DNA from: Termitomyces sp. T153
Lineage: Eukaryota; Basidiomycota; Agaricomycetes; Agaricales; Lyophyllaceae
Direction: 5' to 3'
DNA length: 64,000 bases
Assembly: GCA_018296165.2 (NCBI GenBank)
Contig: JACKQL020000056.1
Span: 124,001-188,000 of the forward strand
Positions 33,263 to 45,499 of this stretch are shown piece by piece. Numbering within the stretch: position 1 is the first letter of the stretch; each line of letters begins with the position of its first letter. A program made the translations under genes and the position numbers. The notes beneath the pieces were generated by a model. It saw only the letters and a list, made by a program, of their open reading frames with translations. It was not told where the DNA came from and searched no databases.

Positions 33263-34690
33263 GCAGAGCAAGTATTTAGATTTGTTTTAGGATATAGTCC
33301 TACAGTCCTCTAAGAGCCCCCTTTCTGCTTTCCTGGAATTTTGGCTCTTCTTTTGGTCTCTCTCAGAGATCTCCTCCTTTGGTGTCTCACCACCCCCTAT
33401 GCTCCTCCTATGACCAAGTCAACCCTGGAATATGATTGATAATAGCTCTGGGAGTTGAACCCACATTTGTCTGGATGCAAGGCCTACAAATATCACAGGC
33501 AATTCCACTACACTATGCAAGTTTGGAAAAAAAGGGATGGAACACAATCAACAATGCCTCCAGTACCTTTATCATCTGCTATTAAAAAAATGGCATGGAT
33601 CATGAGTGACAATGCAGGCTCTGAAAGTCAAACTCACAGTTGCCCTATGTAAGGCCTGCAAAGTATAGCAAGTAATTCCATTACACCATGTATACATGCC
33701 TAGTGGTTAGGAAGCACTAATGGTGTAGTCAGTCAAGTCATTGTTATTCTGTTGCCCATATCTGGGGTTTGATTCCTCCTGACATAGATGTTCTCTTCTC
33801 TGCTGAAGACTTTCCAATAATTCTTACATAGTGGGTTTGTAGCAGCCAGCCTCCAATAATTGATCAATACCAAATCTGTTGAGGCAGGCTCAGTTGAACA
33901 TGTCAAAAAATTTCCATCAAAGACTGTGTATTGCCCACTACAGGGATCAAACCTGCAACTGCTACATTACATTGATCAGAAAGTGACAACACAGTACCAT
34001 ATACCCCATTGCTGTTGTAATCATACTATATTTTCCTACTGAAGGGTCATACTTCAGCATTGTTGATTGACCACAACCACATCCAGAACCTTTCTGCCAT
34101 ACTGGCAATGGATATACCACACTATTGGAGCTGCTGACATGGTTCAACTTCTCTTCCTAGCATAGACAATCTTTCTTCTGCTGAAAACTTTAAAATGATT
34201 CTTACATTGTGGATTTTTAGTGGCCAGCCTCCAATAATGGATTGATCCCAAAGAAATATCAAAAAATTCCAAGAAAGATTAGCAATACTCCACACTGTCA
34301 TTGTAACCCATCCTATATTTCCTTGCTGAAGGGTCATATCCCAGCATTGTTGACAAACCACAATTATGTCCATCCAGAACCTTTATACTGGACTAGCAAC
34401 ATATAACCCACACCACTGGAGCTGCTGATGATTTTGCACCTTTATAATTTTTGAAAATTTCGATAGTTATTAGCAGACTATTTGCACTCAACTAGTACAA
34501 GTTTGTTTCTTATTGCCTTAGATTCACTCATTGATACAATATTGATTCATTGTGTATGTCATGGTATGCTAATTCTGATTCTACTGTTAAGAATATCAAC
34601 CAGTTAAAAAATGGCCAAAAATGTTTAAAAAGTTCAAGGAGAGTCCAAAATTCTTGAAGGAAGTCTAGTGGCCCTCATTCTGTTCATGTT
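33263..34690. repeat. Cluster of tRNA-like SINE pieces and a 300-bp direct repeat
   Basis: tRNA-like segments lie on the minus strand at about 33515-33440 (TAGTGTAGTGG then GGGTTCAACTCCC) and 33700-33605, and on the plus strand at about 33718-33785 (TGGTGTAGTCAGTC then GGGGTTTGATTCC). Two diverged direct repeats follow (about 33790-34146 and 34149-34440). They share CCAGCCTCCAATAAT, GAAGGGTCATA(C/T), CATCCAGAACCTTT and GGAGCTGCTGA. A minus-strand Ser/Ala-rich frame at 35028-34684 overlaps the right side and cannot be assigned. Confidence 0.45.
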
Positions 34691-35117
34691 TCCTCAATAT
34701 TCCTGGTTGCTAGTTTCTCAGCATGTTCATCAGCTTTTTGCTTACCTGCTGGTTGACTGGAGGAATGAGTATATTTTGTGGAAGGTCCTGTAGCATGGGA
34801 GATGCTGCAGCTGCATTGTTGTGCAATCTCAAGTGGAGCATTCCTTATAGAAATGAAAGTTGCTGGGGCTGTCATATCAATATCCATTGTTTTCCCAGCT
34901 GCAACAGGCTCTGTTTGGTTACTAGAGACAGTTGCAGCAATAGGAGTGGGTTTGGTACTGATGAGCTGGCCTGGCACACTGGCTCCACTGGCAAAAGCAG
35001 ATTCACTGAGGATGGTGGACTTCATCAAGCTGGTACTATATGTACCAAGGAGCTCATTCTCTCAACAAACTCCTGAACTCACTCTCCTCTGAGTTTTGAA
35101 GCTCCCTCAAGCCAGGA

Positions 35118-37396
35118 TTGATTGCCATCCAATCCTGGGCTCACAAACTCTGTGCTGGAAGGTGCACAGTTAAAGCATGGGAGGCACTGAAAGCTTGTGG
35201 AGAGTTTCCCATTCACATTTCTGTGGGCAAAGTCACTGTACAGCTATCCTTGCTGTATGCAGAGAGTAGCAATGGCAAAGCAGCCAAAGCTAAACTTGTT
35301 GCTGCCATAAACAAGTACCATAGTGATACATCCACTGTGAAACTCAAAGCTAAACAGGATGATGTCCTGTTCCTTGAAAATTCTCTCTCTCCCCAGGCTT
35401 GCCATGAAAAACTTGGGGTTTTATAGCAAGCAGCATGGAATGTGCTGGAAGAGCAATCAAAGACACCTATCTTTGAGGGCTCACCCACAGGAGATGATGC
35501 CATTATGATTACAGGTTGGGAAGTTAACTCAGCAGCTAAGCAACTGGCTGATGACATCTACAAAGATCTCTCTGTTATTGGAGTTCAAACATGGATGATC
35601 ATAGAGGCTCTTGAGAGCCAGGCTAATGCTAAGCCAGCTGCCAAAAAATCCCTCAAGACTGCTGCAGAAGCATCCATGCTGGAAGCTTCTTCATTCAAAA
35701 CCATTGCAAGAATGGTTAAGAAACAGGTTGCAGCAGCCCTTGTTGGTGTTGCTGGTCAACACAAATCAGTAAGTTTGCTTAGATTTCCTGATGGATCTAT
35801 CAATTCTGATGAGATCCTTTTCTCAGAAGAAAGGCAAGGCTGCAAAACAATTTGCACATCCATACATGCTTCTGCCTGCAAAGGCAGCACATGCCAAAGC
35901 CCAAAGAGCAGAAAAGGAAGTTGCAGGAAGAAAGAAGAAAACCAAGTCTCTACTTCACAGGCATCAAAAGGGAAGGGCAAGGCTTAATTGGAGCACCAAC
36001 TGAGTCACACATAAGGTATGCAGACCATTGTTCTTACCCTGACTGGATGTTAACCATATCCTACCTGGAAGCAATCAGATATATACTCAGCCTAGTACCA
36101 GTAGATATCTCAGCTGCAATGAAGTTTAAATCATTCATTCACACTTCACTAGGGGTCAGTAAGCCTGAGGAATTTCACAATCAGTTAAGTGTCAGCATGA
36201 ATTTCATGTTCCAAACCAAGTGTGATTAGAAGTTGATAGAATCTGCCTGGAAAGACTTCTGTGAAAGACTTCAATGTAAGATCATCTTCACTTTTACTAA
36301 CACTGACAGGTCCAACTACAATCCAGATTTCAAGGTCTCACATGAGCAAAGTCAGCCTTCAAAGTTACTAAATTATCTTGAGTTTAGATTGAAACTGGGA
36401 GAGCAACATCTTACTTGCCATCTATTAGAGATGCCCAGCATTCTACCCTGGGACAGACTTAGCTTGCTATCTCCCCAGGTGTATCAACTCAGAAATTTCA
36501 TGTTAGAGAATGACAATATAGTAATTAATGCAGACAAAAACTTAGGTACTTGCATATCTTTGTGAGCCTGGATTATAGCACAATCAAAATCATTAATGCT
36601 CAATTGGGAGGACTACATACCTCTACATCCACTAAAAGCTATTGAGATATTGAGAATAATGGCAGCTCACATAGTCAAGCTAAGTCAAGAAGTATACATT
36701 CATGACCCACAACTTGGAATGTTTCTGCAACACTTGGTACCAATTTGACCAAAAGGAAAGGAAATACCTTTTGAAGCCTTCAAGATCTCAGAATTCTATA
36801 GTATCCCAAACATCCACAAGGAACCAGTCAAGTTTAGACCAATAATTCCTTGTCATTCAGCATTGCAGAACCTCTGTGCAAAATATGTGAGCAAAAAACT
36901 CAAACTAATCATCAAGACAGCACAAGAAATTATTGATGGAACAAAAGATCTGGCAATAAAATTGAGTAAATTACAGTTCAAACTCAGTCACAAGTACTTC
37001 ATCTGTACAGGATATGTTGTAGCATTTTATCCCAACATCCACTTACAGGCATGTTACATGATAGTTAAGGAGGGAATGGATGAGAAGGCATTTATAGATT
37101 GGAGACAGTATGAAATCTCCATCTTCCACTGATGCCTAAAATTGGGAAACAGTAATTTAATCTTACATTTTGAAAATCAACTATACCAACAAGCTCATGG
37201 ACTGGCAATAGGAGTTGCTGACAGTCCAGACTTGGCTAACTTGTATAGTTTACACTTTGAAAGAGAAAATCAAACCCTTAAAACCAGTCAGATTCTGTTT
37301 TATGGCTAGTACATCAATGACTGCCTAGCAATAGTGTATGCTTCCAGTGAGGCAGAGGTACTGGCAGTAGTAAATAAGATTTAATTTGATGGTTGT
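35118..37396 (+). pseudogene. Penelope-like reverse transcriptase, 5' part
   Basis: Interrupted plus-strand frames: a Lys/Ala-rich N-terminal region (35118-35987), a segment with SHIRYADHCSYPDW (about 36000), then NADKNLGTCIS (about 36522), a GYVVAFYPNIHL motif (about 37012-37045), GLAIGVADSPDLANLY (about 37200-37248) and FYG-stop-YINDC (about 37300), where YxDD would be the active site. The motif order and the FYPNIPL and NLY signatures resemble Penelope-like elements more than LTR or LINE enzymes. The active-site Asp reads Asn, and stops interrupt it. The frame is cut at 37396 by the gypsy insertion and continues after 48311. No GIY-YIG endonuclease was seen. Confidence 0.55.
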
Positions 37397-38345
37397 TGTC
37401 ATGACCTGCTCCCTAGACCACAACACCACCCCCAGTCCCCCCAATGCTCTGCCAAATTCCCCAACCCTCGCCCACCCTCTGCACCCACTTTGGGCAACTC
37501 CGACACTTCCTTGGCAAACCCCGACGGCTCCTTGATCAACTCCAACACCTTCTCTGCAGCAGTTGATACATCCCCTGAATTCCCCTGGACTTCCAAGGCT
37601 TCCCCTGACCCTGGAATGATTTGCTTTCCAACTGATCCCATCAGAATGTCACCGTGGCCTGCTCCAAGATCATACCTGACAACTGTCGACTCCATGCAGT
37701 TCTGTCAAGTCCGCCGCCATATCCTCTGCCCTCCAGAGCCGCCCAGTAGTAGGTATATAAGCTGTAGAATAACCCCTAGTACTTTAGTCTTGATATTGCA
37801 TTTACTGGTTTCCTATGTCTTGTCTTTCATCTTGTCACTGTCTCTATTTCTAGTTTCAAATCTATCTCTTTTCTCTGTCTTGTCTCGCCTTGTCTCTGTC
37901 TTGTCTTGACTGTGTATATTTCCTTTGTCTTCCTAAGTTCCTTTCATCTCCAATGTCAGTACAAACTCCACATGCATGCTATGACCCAAACATTCTTACG
38001 ACAACTCTGGACCTCACTCCCCGCTCAGCCCAGAAACCCCTCACATCTTGGTGATCTCCCATCAAACTCCGGCTCTGCCCCCATCAGCCGAGAAGCCTCT
38101 GCTTACCTTGCATTCTATTTGCATGCCCATGAACCTGTTCTGGCACCCGTCCAGGTTTGACAACTAGTATACTTGGTCTTAGATGCCCCCAAACCACTCT
38201 GGACTTGCTCAGACTGCCCCCTAGCTCCCCCTCGCAAGTCCCTCCATGCCAATCGTGGATGCTTGGTTATAAGTGCAGGACATCATGTCCACCTAGTAAG
38301 GACTCGCCAGTGTAGCTGAGCCTCCATCATCAGTAGAACCTGACA
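37397..38345 (+). repeat. 5' LTR of full-length gypsy element
   Basis: 949 bp, the same length as the 3' LTR. It has TATATAA at 37754-37760 and AGTCTTGATATT at 37786-37797. The central part (37735-37900) is almost identical to its partner, while the outer parts differ mainly by C/T and G/A changes. Confidence 0.92.
37754..37797 (+). promoter_or_regulatory. LTR promoter and predicted RNA 5' end
   Basis: TATATAA at 37754-37760 is followed after 32 nt (first T to first A) by AGTCTTGATATT at 37786-37797. In all seven family-1 LTRs this distance is exactly 32 nt although the intervening bases vary. That marks the likely transcription start and self-primer. Confidence 0.75.
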
Positions 38346-38358
38346 TAATATCAAGACT
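38346..38358 (+). promoter_or_regulatory. Primer-binding site (self-primer type)
   Basis: TAATATCAAGACT directly after the LTR. Twelve of these bases (38347-38358) are the exact reverse complement of AGTCTTGATATT at the predicted start of the element's own RNA, so the RNA could fold back and prime itself, as Tf1 does with 11 nt. Confidence 0.8.
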
Positions 38359-38377
38359 CCTTCTTACTCCATTCTTG

Positions 38378-40883
38378 ATGTCTGTGTATAACCCCGTGTA
38401 CAACCCCGCCGGCTACCTGACCAATGTCTATGGTCAACTGGTACCAGAAAATCCCTATGCCCCATTCTACCCAGGACCCCCCACGGATCAGTACGTCCCT
38501 CATCACTGGACTCCTGACCCAAACCAGGCATTCTATGCCCCCTCCATCAGCTAGGGAATACCTCCAGGCTGGCGCTGCCCTCCCACATTCTCTGCCAATG
38601 GCAACGATTCCTATATGTACCCCAGAGGATACTCTGCAGCACCCCCTAACCCTGCCTACCTTCCCCCTGCCCACTATTATGCATACCCAGTCCCCGCTGC
38701 AGCCCCAACCCCTCCAGGGCCTATGGATAATTATTCCCCCCCTTGTATGCCATTCCCTGCTCAAGCTCCTCCTTCTCCCAGGCAGCAAAGGGTCAAAGCC
38801 TATGCTCAACAACATGACAAAGTCCTCTGCTTCCTCCACCTCTCTCCTGCAGAGTTTGCAAGACGCACCCACACCCTCCTCACCAACCTAGGTTACCCTG
38901 ACACCTCTGTGACTCCAGAAGTCTGAGCGGATTGACTCCTCGACTTCCATGAGCACTATCTGCAAGGGAACCTCCCAGAGACTATGCAAGGCACCCTGGG
39001 CATTGACAATAACTTACAGAACAAGCTCCGTGCATTGGTCAAAGAAATCCACACCAGCCCCCAATCCCCACCCCTTCAAAGACCCTCTAGACCCCGCCCA
39101 CTCCTTCCATGTGCAATGTGAGGAGCCCATCAGAACACGAAACGAAGCCCTGCCTTCTGTTCCCCATCAGCAGGAAGAACTCAATGTGGCCTCCAGCATC
39201 TTGAGGAACCTTAACCCCATGGGGGGATTGTTCAACCAACCAGCTGCCCATACCTTGGCCCTCTCTGCTTGCCCCTGGGCCAACTCCATCCCCAGCGCCT
39301 TCCAAACCTGGGACCAGCCCGCCATCTCTGAACCCCGCTCCCAATGGCCGCCCCCACATGTTGACAATGACAACTGGACTCTCTCCTACATCAAAAAGCC
39401 TGGTAACCCCACCAACAAGCACGCCCCATGCAATGGACCTCCACAAGACCAACCCCCCCACTTTGACCTCCGCGCCCCTTGTGTCAATGCTCCTCCACCC
39501 CATCCCAATGCCCCAGTCCCTCCGTGACAGCCCACGGGTTCCGGGGTGCCCCGACCACCCTTTCCTACCAACCATCCTCATCCTCCGCCCGCTCTGATGC
39601 CTAACCCTCCTGCCTACACCAATTATTTTGGACTCCCCACCCCCAGAGGACTCCCTCAATGGGTCCCGGGGCCCACCCTAGGCAATGTGGGTCAGCCCCC
39701 CAGTGGAGGGCCACTCAATGGTGGACCCCCTGGGGGATGGGGCCCAGCAATGAACAACTTCCTCCCCCAGCATGGAAACGGGAGCAACTACTATTACTAC
39801 TACAATGCTGGACCCCTGCCCCAAGCTCAAAATCCACAGGACAATACCCGCAATGCACTGGCCCAGGAGGGTAAGCTTAACATTCAGAAACCTGAACCCT
39901 TCACCAGCCACGACCCCCAGAAGTGGCAAATCTTTCTAACCCAGTGTCTGACTATGTTCCAAGCTAAGCCAATTACCTTCCAACTTGAGAGCTCACGAGT
40001 GGCCTTCACCATGTCATATTTACAGGGTATTGCTTTTGATCATTACACTGCGCTACTCCGGTTTGACCCCAACAACCCCGTGCTCTCCAATTGGCTTGCT
40101 TTCACCCAGGAATTCTCAAGTAAGTTCAGCATCTTTGACACCATAGCAGAGGCAGAGGAAAATCTCTTCAACCTCTGAATGCGCAACAATGAACGCTTCA
40201 TGACCTTTATTGTACAGTTTGAATGGGAAGCCTATGAGACTGGCTGGAATTACAATACTCTCTGATTTGCCCTCCGTTGTGCCCTGCCTCAATGGATCAA
40301 GGACGTCCTTTGCCTCGCACCCAAGCAAACCACCTACAATGGGTACAAGGTGCTCATTACCCAGGTCAACCAGCATTACTGGGAAGATCGCAGTGAAAAC
40401 ACAGCATCCCAGACCCCCTGGAACACCTCCAGTAACACCAACTGGCAGGCCAGAGCAACCAACAGCATTTGATCCTCAATCCCCGCTAACCCTGCCAACC
40501 CCGCACCCCATTTTCCCTCAGGCCAAGGAATTACCAGCACCAATCAATCCCCGGGACAACATCCGCCAGCCCAGCTCAATGCTGCCGACCTCCATGAAAC
40601 TCCAGAACCCCTGGACACCAACCCCGATGACCACAATGACATTCCAGACCCCGCCAACAACAAAGAAGCTTTATGTGCAAACAGGATTTGGGATAGCCCA
40701 TGGATCGACGTGCCAGAGGAAACGCAGGAGAAACAATGGAAGGAGGGTGTGTGCATCCTATATGGTGAGCAGGGACACTTTATTTGCAGTTGTCCTAAAC
40801 AACAGGTGATGGGATGCACCATGTGGACAATTGATGGGGAAGACTGTAACTACCAGTTTATGGAAAATGAGTCAGCAGTTTAG
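38378..40883 (+). pseudogene. gag polyprotein of gypsy element, decayed
   Basis: The likely start is ATG at 38378, 20 nt after the primer-binding site (MSVYNPVYNPAGY). The N-terminal part is Pro/Tyr-rich. The capsid-like region (about 39880-40380) reads KPEPFTSHDPQKWQIFLTQC and ALPQWIKDVLCLAPKQTTY, typical of retrotransposon gag. A zinc knuckle at 40752-40793 reads C-x2-Y-x4-H-x2-C-x-C, so the second Cys of the CCHC motif is Tyr, a single G-to-A change. Stops include TGA at about 40178 and 40263, where Arg codons are expected. The region ends at TAG 40881-40883. It would form the virus-like particle in an active copy. Confidence 0.75.
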
Positions 40884-40954
40884 GTCTTGAAGATGCACTA
40901 GACCGCGGACCAGACCCCGACATCTTCTCCACCCTGGCCACACTTCTCCATGCA

Positions 40955-41995
40955 ATGATACTCACCCCAGACAGCCCCCCAGTACACCTCCCCTCCCACT
41001 CATCCACCAACCTTCTCCTCCACACCACTCTTCCCTTCACTGACAACCCCATCCCCACACTAGTTGACAGCGGTGCCACTAACAACTTCATTGATGAATC
41101 CCTGGCGGTGCTTGCTCCCCACCCCCTCCAACACCTCCCTGCCCTGATCCCCCTCAAACTTTTTGACAGAGACCCTACTCCAGCAGGAGACATCACACAC
41201 TGCCTGGAAATGACCATGACCTTTGCCAATGGACAACAGCAAGAACTCTGACTACTTATCACAAAATTACACCCCTCTGCCCCCATCATCTTAGGATTCT
41301 CATGGCTCCATTCCACCAACCCCTGCATCGACTAGCCCAGCCTCACCCTCTGCCTTGACCGGGACAACCCCACTGACTCCAGGCTGATACCTTTTGATGT
41401 CTCACCCTCCTCCAAGAACTCTGAGACCACGATCGACCACCTCCGGACCCCCCCGCAGCTCTGCTCTAGATCTGCATGGTCATTCATCATCAATGTCCAA
41501 CTCAATGACTCTTCCAAGGTATTCCCTGCCCTTGTTGACAGCGGTGCCTCTGGCACCTTTGTCAGTAATCAGCTTGGCCTCCAGCGCAATGACCTCAACA
41601 AACCCCTCGAGCTCCAACTCTTTGATAGAAGCTCCACCATGATAAGGATCACTCAATACCATGACAACACCCTCACCCTTGACAACAACCTCCAGTTTCA
41701 GGCCTGGCTCCTCGTCACCCAATTACCTCTGCTGACTCCAATCATGCTCAGACTCCTGTGGCTGCAAGACGTCAACCCTGACATCGACTGGAAGAACCTC
41801 ACCATGCAATTCCCCAGTCCCAAAGTTAGTTTAGCAGCTGCCATCCTCCTCTGCCTCCAGTCTATCTCAGACTCTGACATCTCCCACCCTGGTGCCAGTA
41901 CCTTCAGAGCAACCCAGAGTCCCTCAACCTCTGATGACAACCCCAATGAAGAAGGAGACACCACTCTGCCTTGGTCACCCTCAATTACATTATGA
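40955..41995 (+). pseudogene. Two consecutive retropepsin-like protease motifs
   Basis: The first domain has PTLVDSGATNNFIDESL (catalytic Asp codon at 41066) and later PIILGFSWLHSTNPCID (about 41284-41334). The second has PALVDSGASGTFVSNQLGL (Asp codon at 41537) and TPIMLRLLWLQDVNPDIDW (about 41735-41790). Each has the DSGA triplet and the downstream hydrophobic LG.xWL motif of a complete retropepsin, so this is a tandem arrangement, not one split domain. Most Ty3/gypsy elements encode a single protease that works as a homodimer. TGA (about 41249) and TAG (about 41335) interrupt the first domain. Confidence 0.7.
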
Positions 41996-42112
41996 TGGCT
42001 GCCTCCCAACATACCCTGGAATCAATACAAAGGCCCGCAGTACCCCGACCAGTGACACTCAAAGTTCCCGACCAACTCTGCCACCACTCCAGACTCATCC
42101 GCTACCACTCTG

Positions 42113-43930
42113 ATGTCCAACTCCATTGACTCCGGAAACCTCGACATTAAAATCATTGATGCCATCCCCTTTGCACGCCTTCTACAAGACAGCACCCCTG
42201 CCTTCCAGTTACAAATCACACCAGCCCTATCCAAGGAGCACCTCTGCACAGGGACCACCATGCCAGAGAGCAAGACAGAGGAACAGATCCTATCCAAAGT
42301 AGTTTCCCCAGAGTATCATGAGTTCGCTAATGTGTTTTCTGAAGGGAGTGCCAAAGAACTTCCCCCGCACCACTCCTACGACCACAAGATTGACCTCAAA
42401 GAAGGCACCTCACCCCCATTTGGCAAGATCTACAACATGTCCGAGATCAAGCTCCGAGCCTTGAAGGAATACCTCGACAACATGCTCAGCAAGGTCTCCA
42501 TACACCTGTCAATCTCCGCCGCTGGCGCTCCAGTTCTGTTTGTCAAGAAGAAGGATGGGTCACTCCGACTCTGTGTGGATTATCGGGGACTCAACAAAGT
42601 CACCAAAAAGAACTGGTATCCCCTCCCCTTGATCGGAGACCTCATTGATCATCTCCGCAGTGCCAAGATTTACACAAAGATAGACCTCCACTCTGGCTAC
42701 AACAATGTCTGGATCGCTCTGGGACATGAATGGAAGACCACCTTTTGCACCTGCTATGGCCTCTTTGAGTACCTCATAATGCCCTTCAGAATGACTAACT
42801 CCCTCGCCACTTGCCAGTACTTCATGAATGACATCTTCCATGACATGAATGACATTTTTGTTATTGTATACCTGGACAACATCCTGATCTACTCAAATTT
42901 GCCGATGGAGCATCCAGAGCATGTCCGCCGTGTTTTAGAATGACTTCAAGAGTACCACCTTCATGCCAAACCCGAGAAATGCTCCTTCCACACAACAGAG
43001 GTCAAATATATTGGAGTCATTGTCACCCCTGATGGCATGTGCATGGACCCCACCAAGGTTGACACAGTACTCAATTGGCCCCTGCCACAGAACATCAAGG
43101 AGGTACAGTCATTCCTGGGGTTTGCTAACTTTTATTGCTGCTTCATCAACAACTACTCCAGGATCACCAAACCCCTCAACCAACTCATTCAGAAGGACAC
43201 CCCTTGGGATTGGGACAGTAAGTGCCAGAGCATATTCCTCCTCCTCCTGAAGAGGGCCTTCACCTCCACTCCAGTCCTCTGCCATTTTGACCCCTCCCTG
43301 CTGATTGTGCTTGAATGCAACACCTCCAACTATGCTATCACCAGGATACTCTCCCAGTTGGACTTGGGGGGCAAAGATCTCCATCCTGTCACCTTCTACA
43401 CCTGATCAATGATCCCAGCGGAACTCAACTACGACATCTACGACAAAGAACTCCTTGTGATTGTTGAAGCCTTCCGTCAGTGGTGGGCCTACCTTGAGAG
43501 GTCCCCACACCACATCTAAGTATACTCTGACCACAACAACCTGCAATACTTCACAACCACAAAACAGCTCAGCTGCCACCAAGCCCAATGGTCCAAAACC
43601 CTCTCGGAGTACGACTTTACCATCCACCACCACCCTGGGTGACTCGGTGTGAAGCCCAATGCCCTCACTCAAAGATCCAATGTGTACCCGAAGAAGTCAT
43701 TTGAAGCCAAACAGAATGCATTCAACCATTGAGTGGTAATCCCCCCTGAACATCTACATGCCATACTGATTTTAAATGAAGAAGGAATCCTCCAGCAAAT
43801 CAGAAATTCACCCCTGGACTCCTTTTTCACCCAGCACAACCCCCACAACAACCCCAATGAGTTGAGCACCAGGAACCCCTTTTTGCTGTCTCCGGACCAC
43901 TGCCTCCTGCTCCAGAGTGGATAAATTCTC
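42113..43930 (+). pseudogene. Reverse transcriptase and RNase H of gypsy element
   Basis: A longest open segment of 276 codons from 42113 contains APVLFVKKKDGSLRLCVDYR (about 42527-42590), KIDLHSGYNN, and the active-site box YLDN at 42869-42880 (YLDD in active enzymes). It is followed by stop TGA where VLE-Arg-LQEYHL is expected. RNase H follows, with CNTSNYA replacing the usual D-A-S-D-Y-A pattern and a [15 protein letters not shown] stretch. Asp-to-Asn changes at both active sites, plus several TGA or TAA codons (43404, 43518, 43640), make the enzyme dead. Confidence 0.85.
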
Positions 43931-45241
43931 ACTCCAGACCACAAGTCCATCTGCCTTGACATACTCTGGCAGCACCATGACCATAAGCTCCAGGGGCACC
44001 CAGAAATTCATAAGACCCTTCAACTCATCTCCCAGACTTACTTTTGGCCAAAAATGAAGAAGGATGTCATGCGATATGTAAGGGCCTGTGAACCTTGCCT
44101 CTGGGCCAAGGTGCCCCACCACCGCCCCCACAGACTATTGAAACCCCTCCCTGTCGGTCGCCGCCCCTGGTCCTCCCTATTGATGGATCATATCGTCAAA
44201 CTCCCCAACTCCAAAGGTTTCAATGCAGTCCTTGTTGTCATTTGCTGCCTCACCAAGCAAGCCCTCTTCATCCCCTGCCACACCACCAAAAATGCTCTGA
44301 ATTTTGCCAAACTATTCTTCAAACACATATTCTCCAAGCACAGACTCCCAGACGACATCATCTCCAACCATGGACCCCTGTTCATATCCCACTTTTGGCA
44401 ATCGCTATGCAGGGCGCTCAAGATCAAAACCAGCCTCTTCACCACCTATCACCCAGAGACCAACGAACAAACAGAATGAGTGAACCAGATGCTGGAGCAG
44501 TATCTCCGCCTTTATGTTAACTATTTACAGAACAACTGGCATGCAGAACTCCCCCTTGCTGAATTCACCTACAACAACATGCCCCACTCTGCCACTGGAG
44601 TCTCCCCCTTCTATGCCAACAAAGGCTACAACCCTTGACTCACCCTGTCCCTGAAGGACATCCCCTCCCACACCACCCATGAAGTCACCAAGGACCTCCG
44701 ATCCCTTCACCAATTCCTCTGGAACAAGATCAACACCGCCAATCAAGCCTACTCCAAACATGCCAATGCCTGACATGACCCCACCCCCGACTGGCCCCCC
44801 AGCACCTTGGTTTGGCTCAATTGATGCAACCTCAAGACCCGGAGGCCCTCTATCAAATTAGACCACAAATGCCTTGGTCCCTTTAAAGTCCTCTGGAAGG
44901 TCTCCATGCATGCCTATAAACTTGACCTACCTCCAGGCTTGAAAGGCCTCCACCCTGTGTTCCACATTCAACTCCTTGAAAAACATGCCCCAGACCCCTT
45001 CCCTGGCCAGCACCCCAGCCAACCACCCCCTGTTGAGGTCGAGGATGAGTACTGCTATGAGGTCAACCAGATCCTTGACTCCTGCTTTGTCCATGGACGA
45101 CCCCAGTACTTAGTCCACCGAAAGGGCTATGGACCTGAGGACAACACATGGGAGCCTGGAAAAAACCTTGACGGAGCCCCCAACAAACTCTGGGACTTCC
45201 ATCAACAACACCCCACCAAGCCCCAGGACCCCCAGGACTAG
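43931..45241 (+). pseudogene. Integrase with C-terminal chromodomain of gypsy element
   Basis: A zinc-binding HHCC motif (HGHPEIH...CEPC region, about 43990-44100) precedes the catalytic core: LLMDHIVKLPNSKGF (first Asp, about 44180), IISNHGPLFISHFW (second Asp changed to Asn, about 44360) and TYHPETNEQTE (Glu, about 44450-44478). After a [13 protein letters not shown] SH3-like fold, the chromodomain YEVNQILDS...[18 protein letters not shown] (about 45057-45155) ends at TAG 45239-45241. At least five in-frame TGA codons stand where Arg is expected. Chromodomains bind methylated H3K9 and steer integration to heterochromatin. Confidence 0.85.
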
Positions 45242-45499
45242 CAAGTGCAGATGGCATCAGTGGGCGTAACCTCCACCTCTGAATTTATCAGGGATTCAAC
45301 TCCCACAAGTACCCTCCTTATATGTTTTCACTTACTTTGCCCCTTACTCATTCTGAAAACTTCTCATGCTCAGCAGAAGTGCAGGGAGTCCAATATCAAC
45401 AAGGCTACAAATACAAAATATAGAAATAGGGGAGCATGGGGCAACAAGACACCAGAATCCAGAAAGCCCCTACTCCCCCTCCCCCTTCAAATCCACCTC

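Noticed and set aside
33440..33790. Functional tRNA genes
   Set aside because: Box A and box B are present, but arms do not pair fully and the copies are diverged, so SINE-like origin is more likely.
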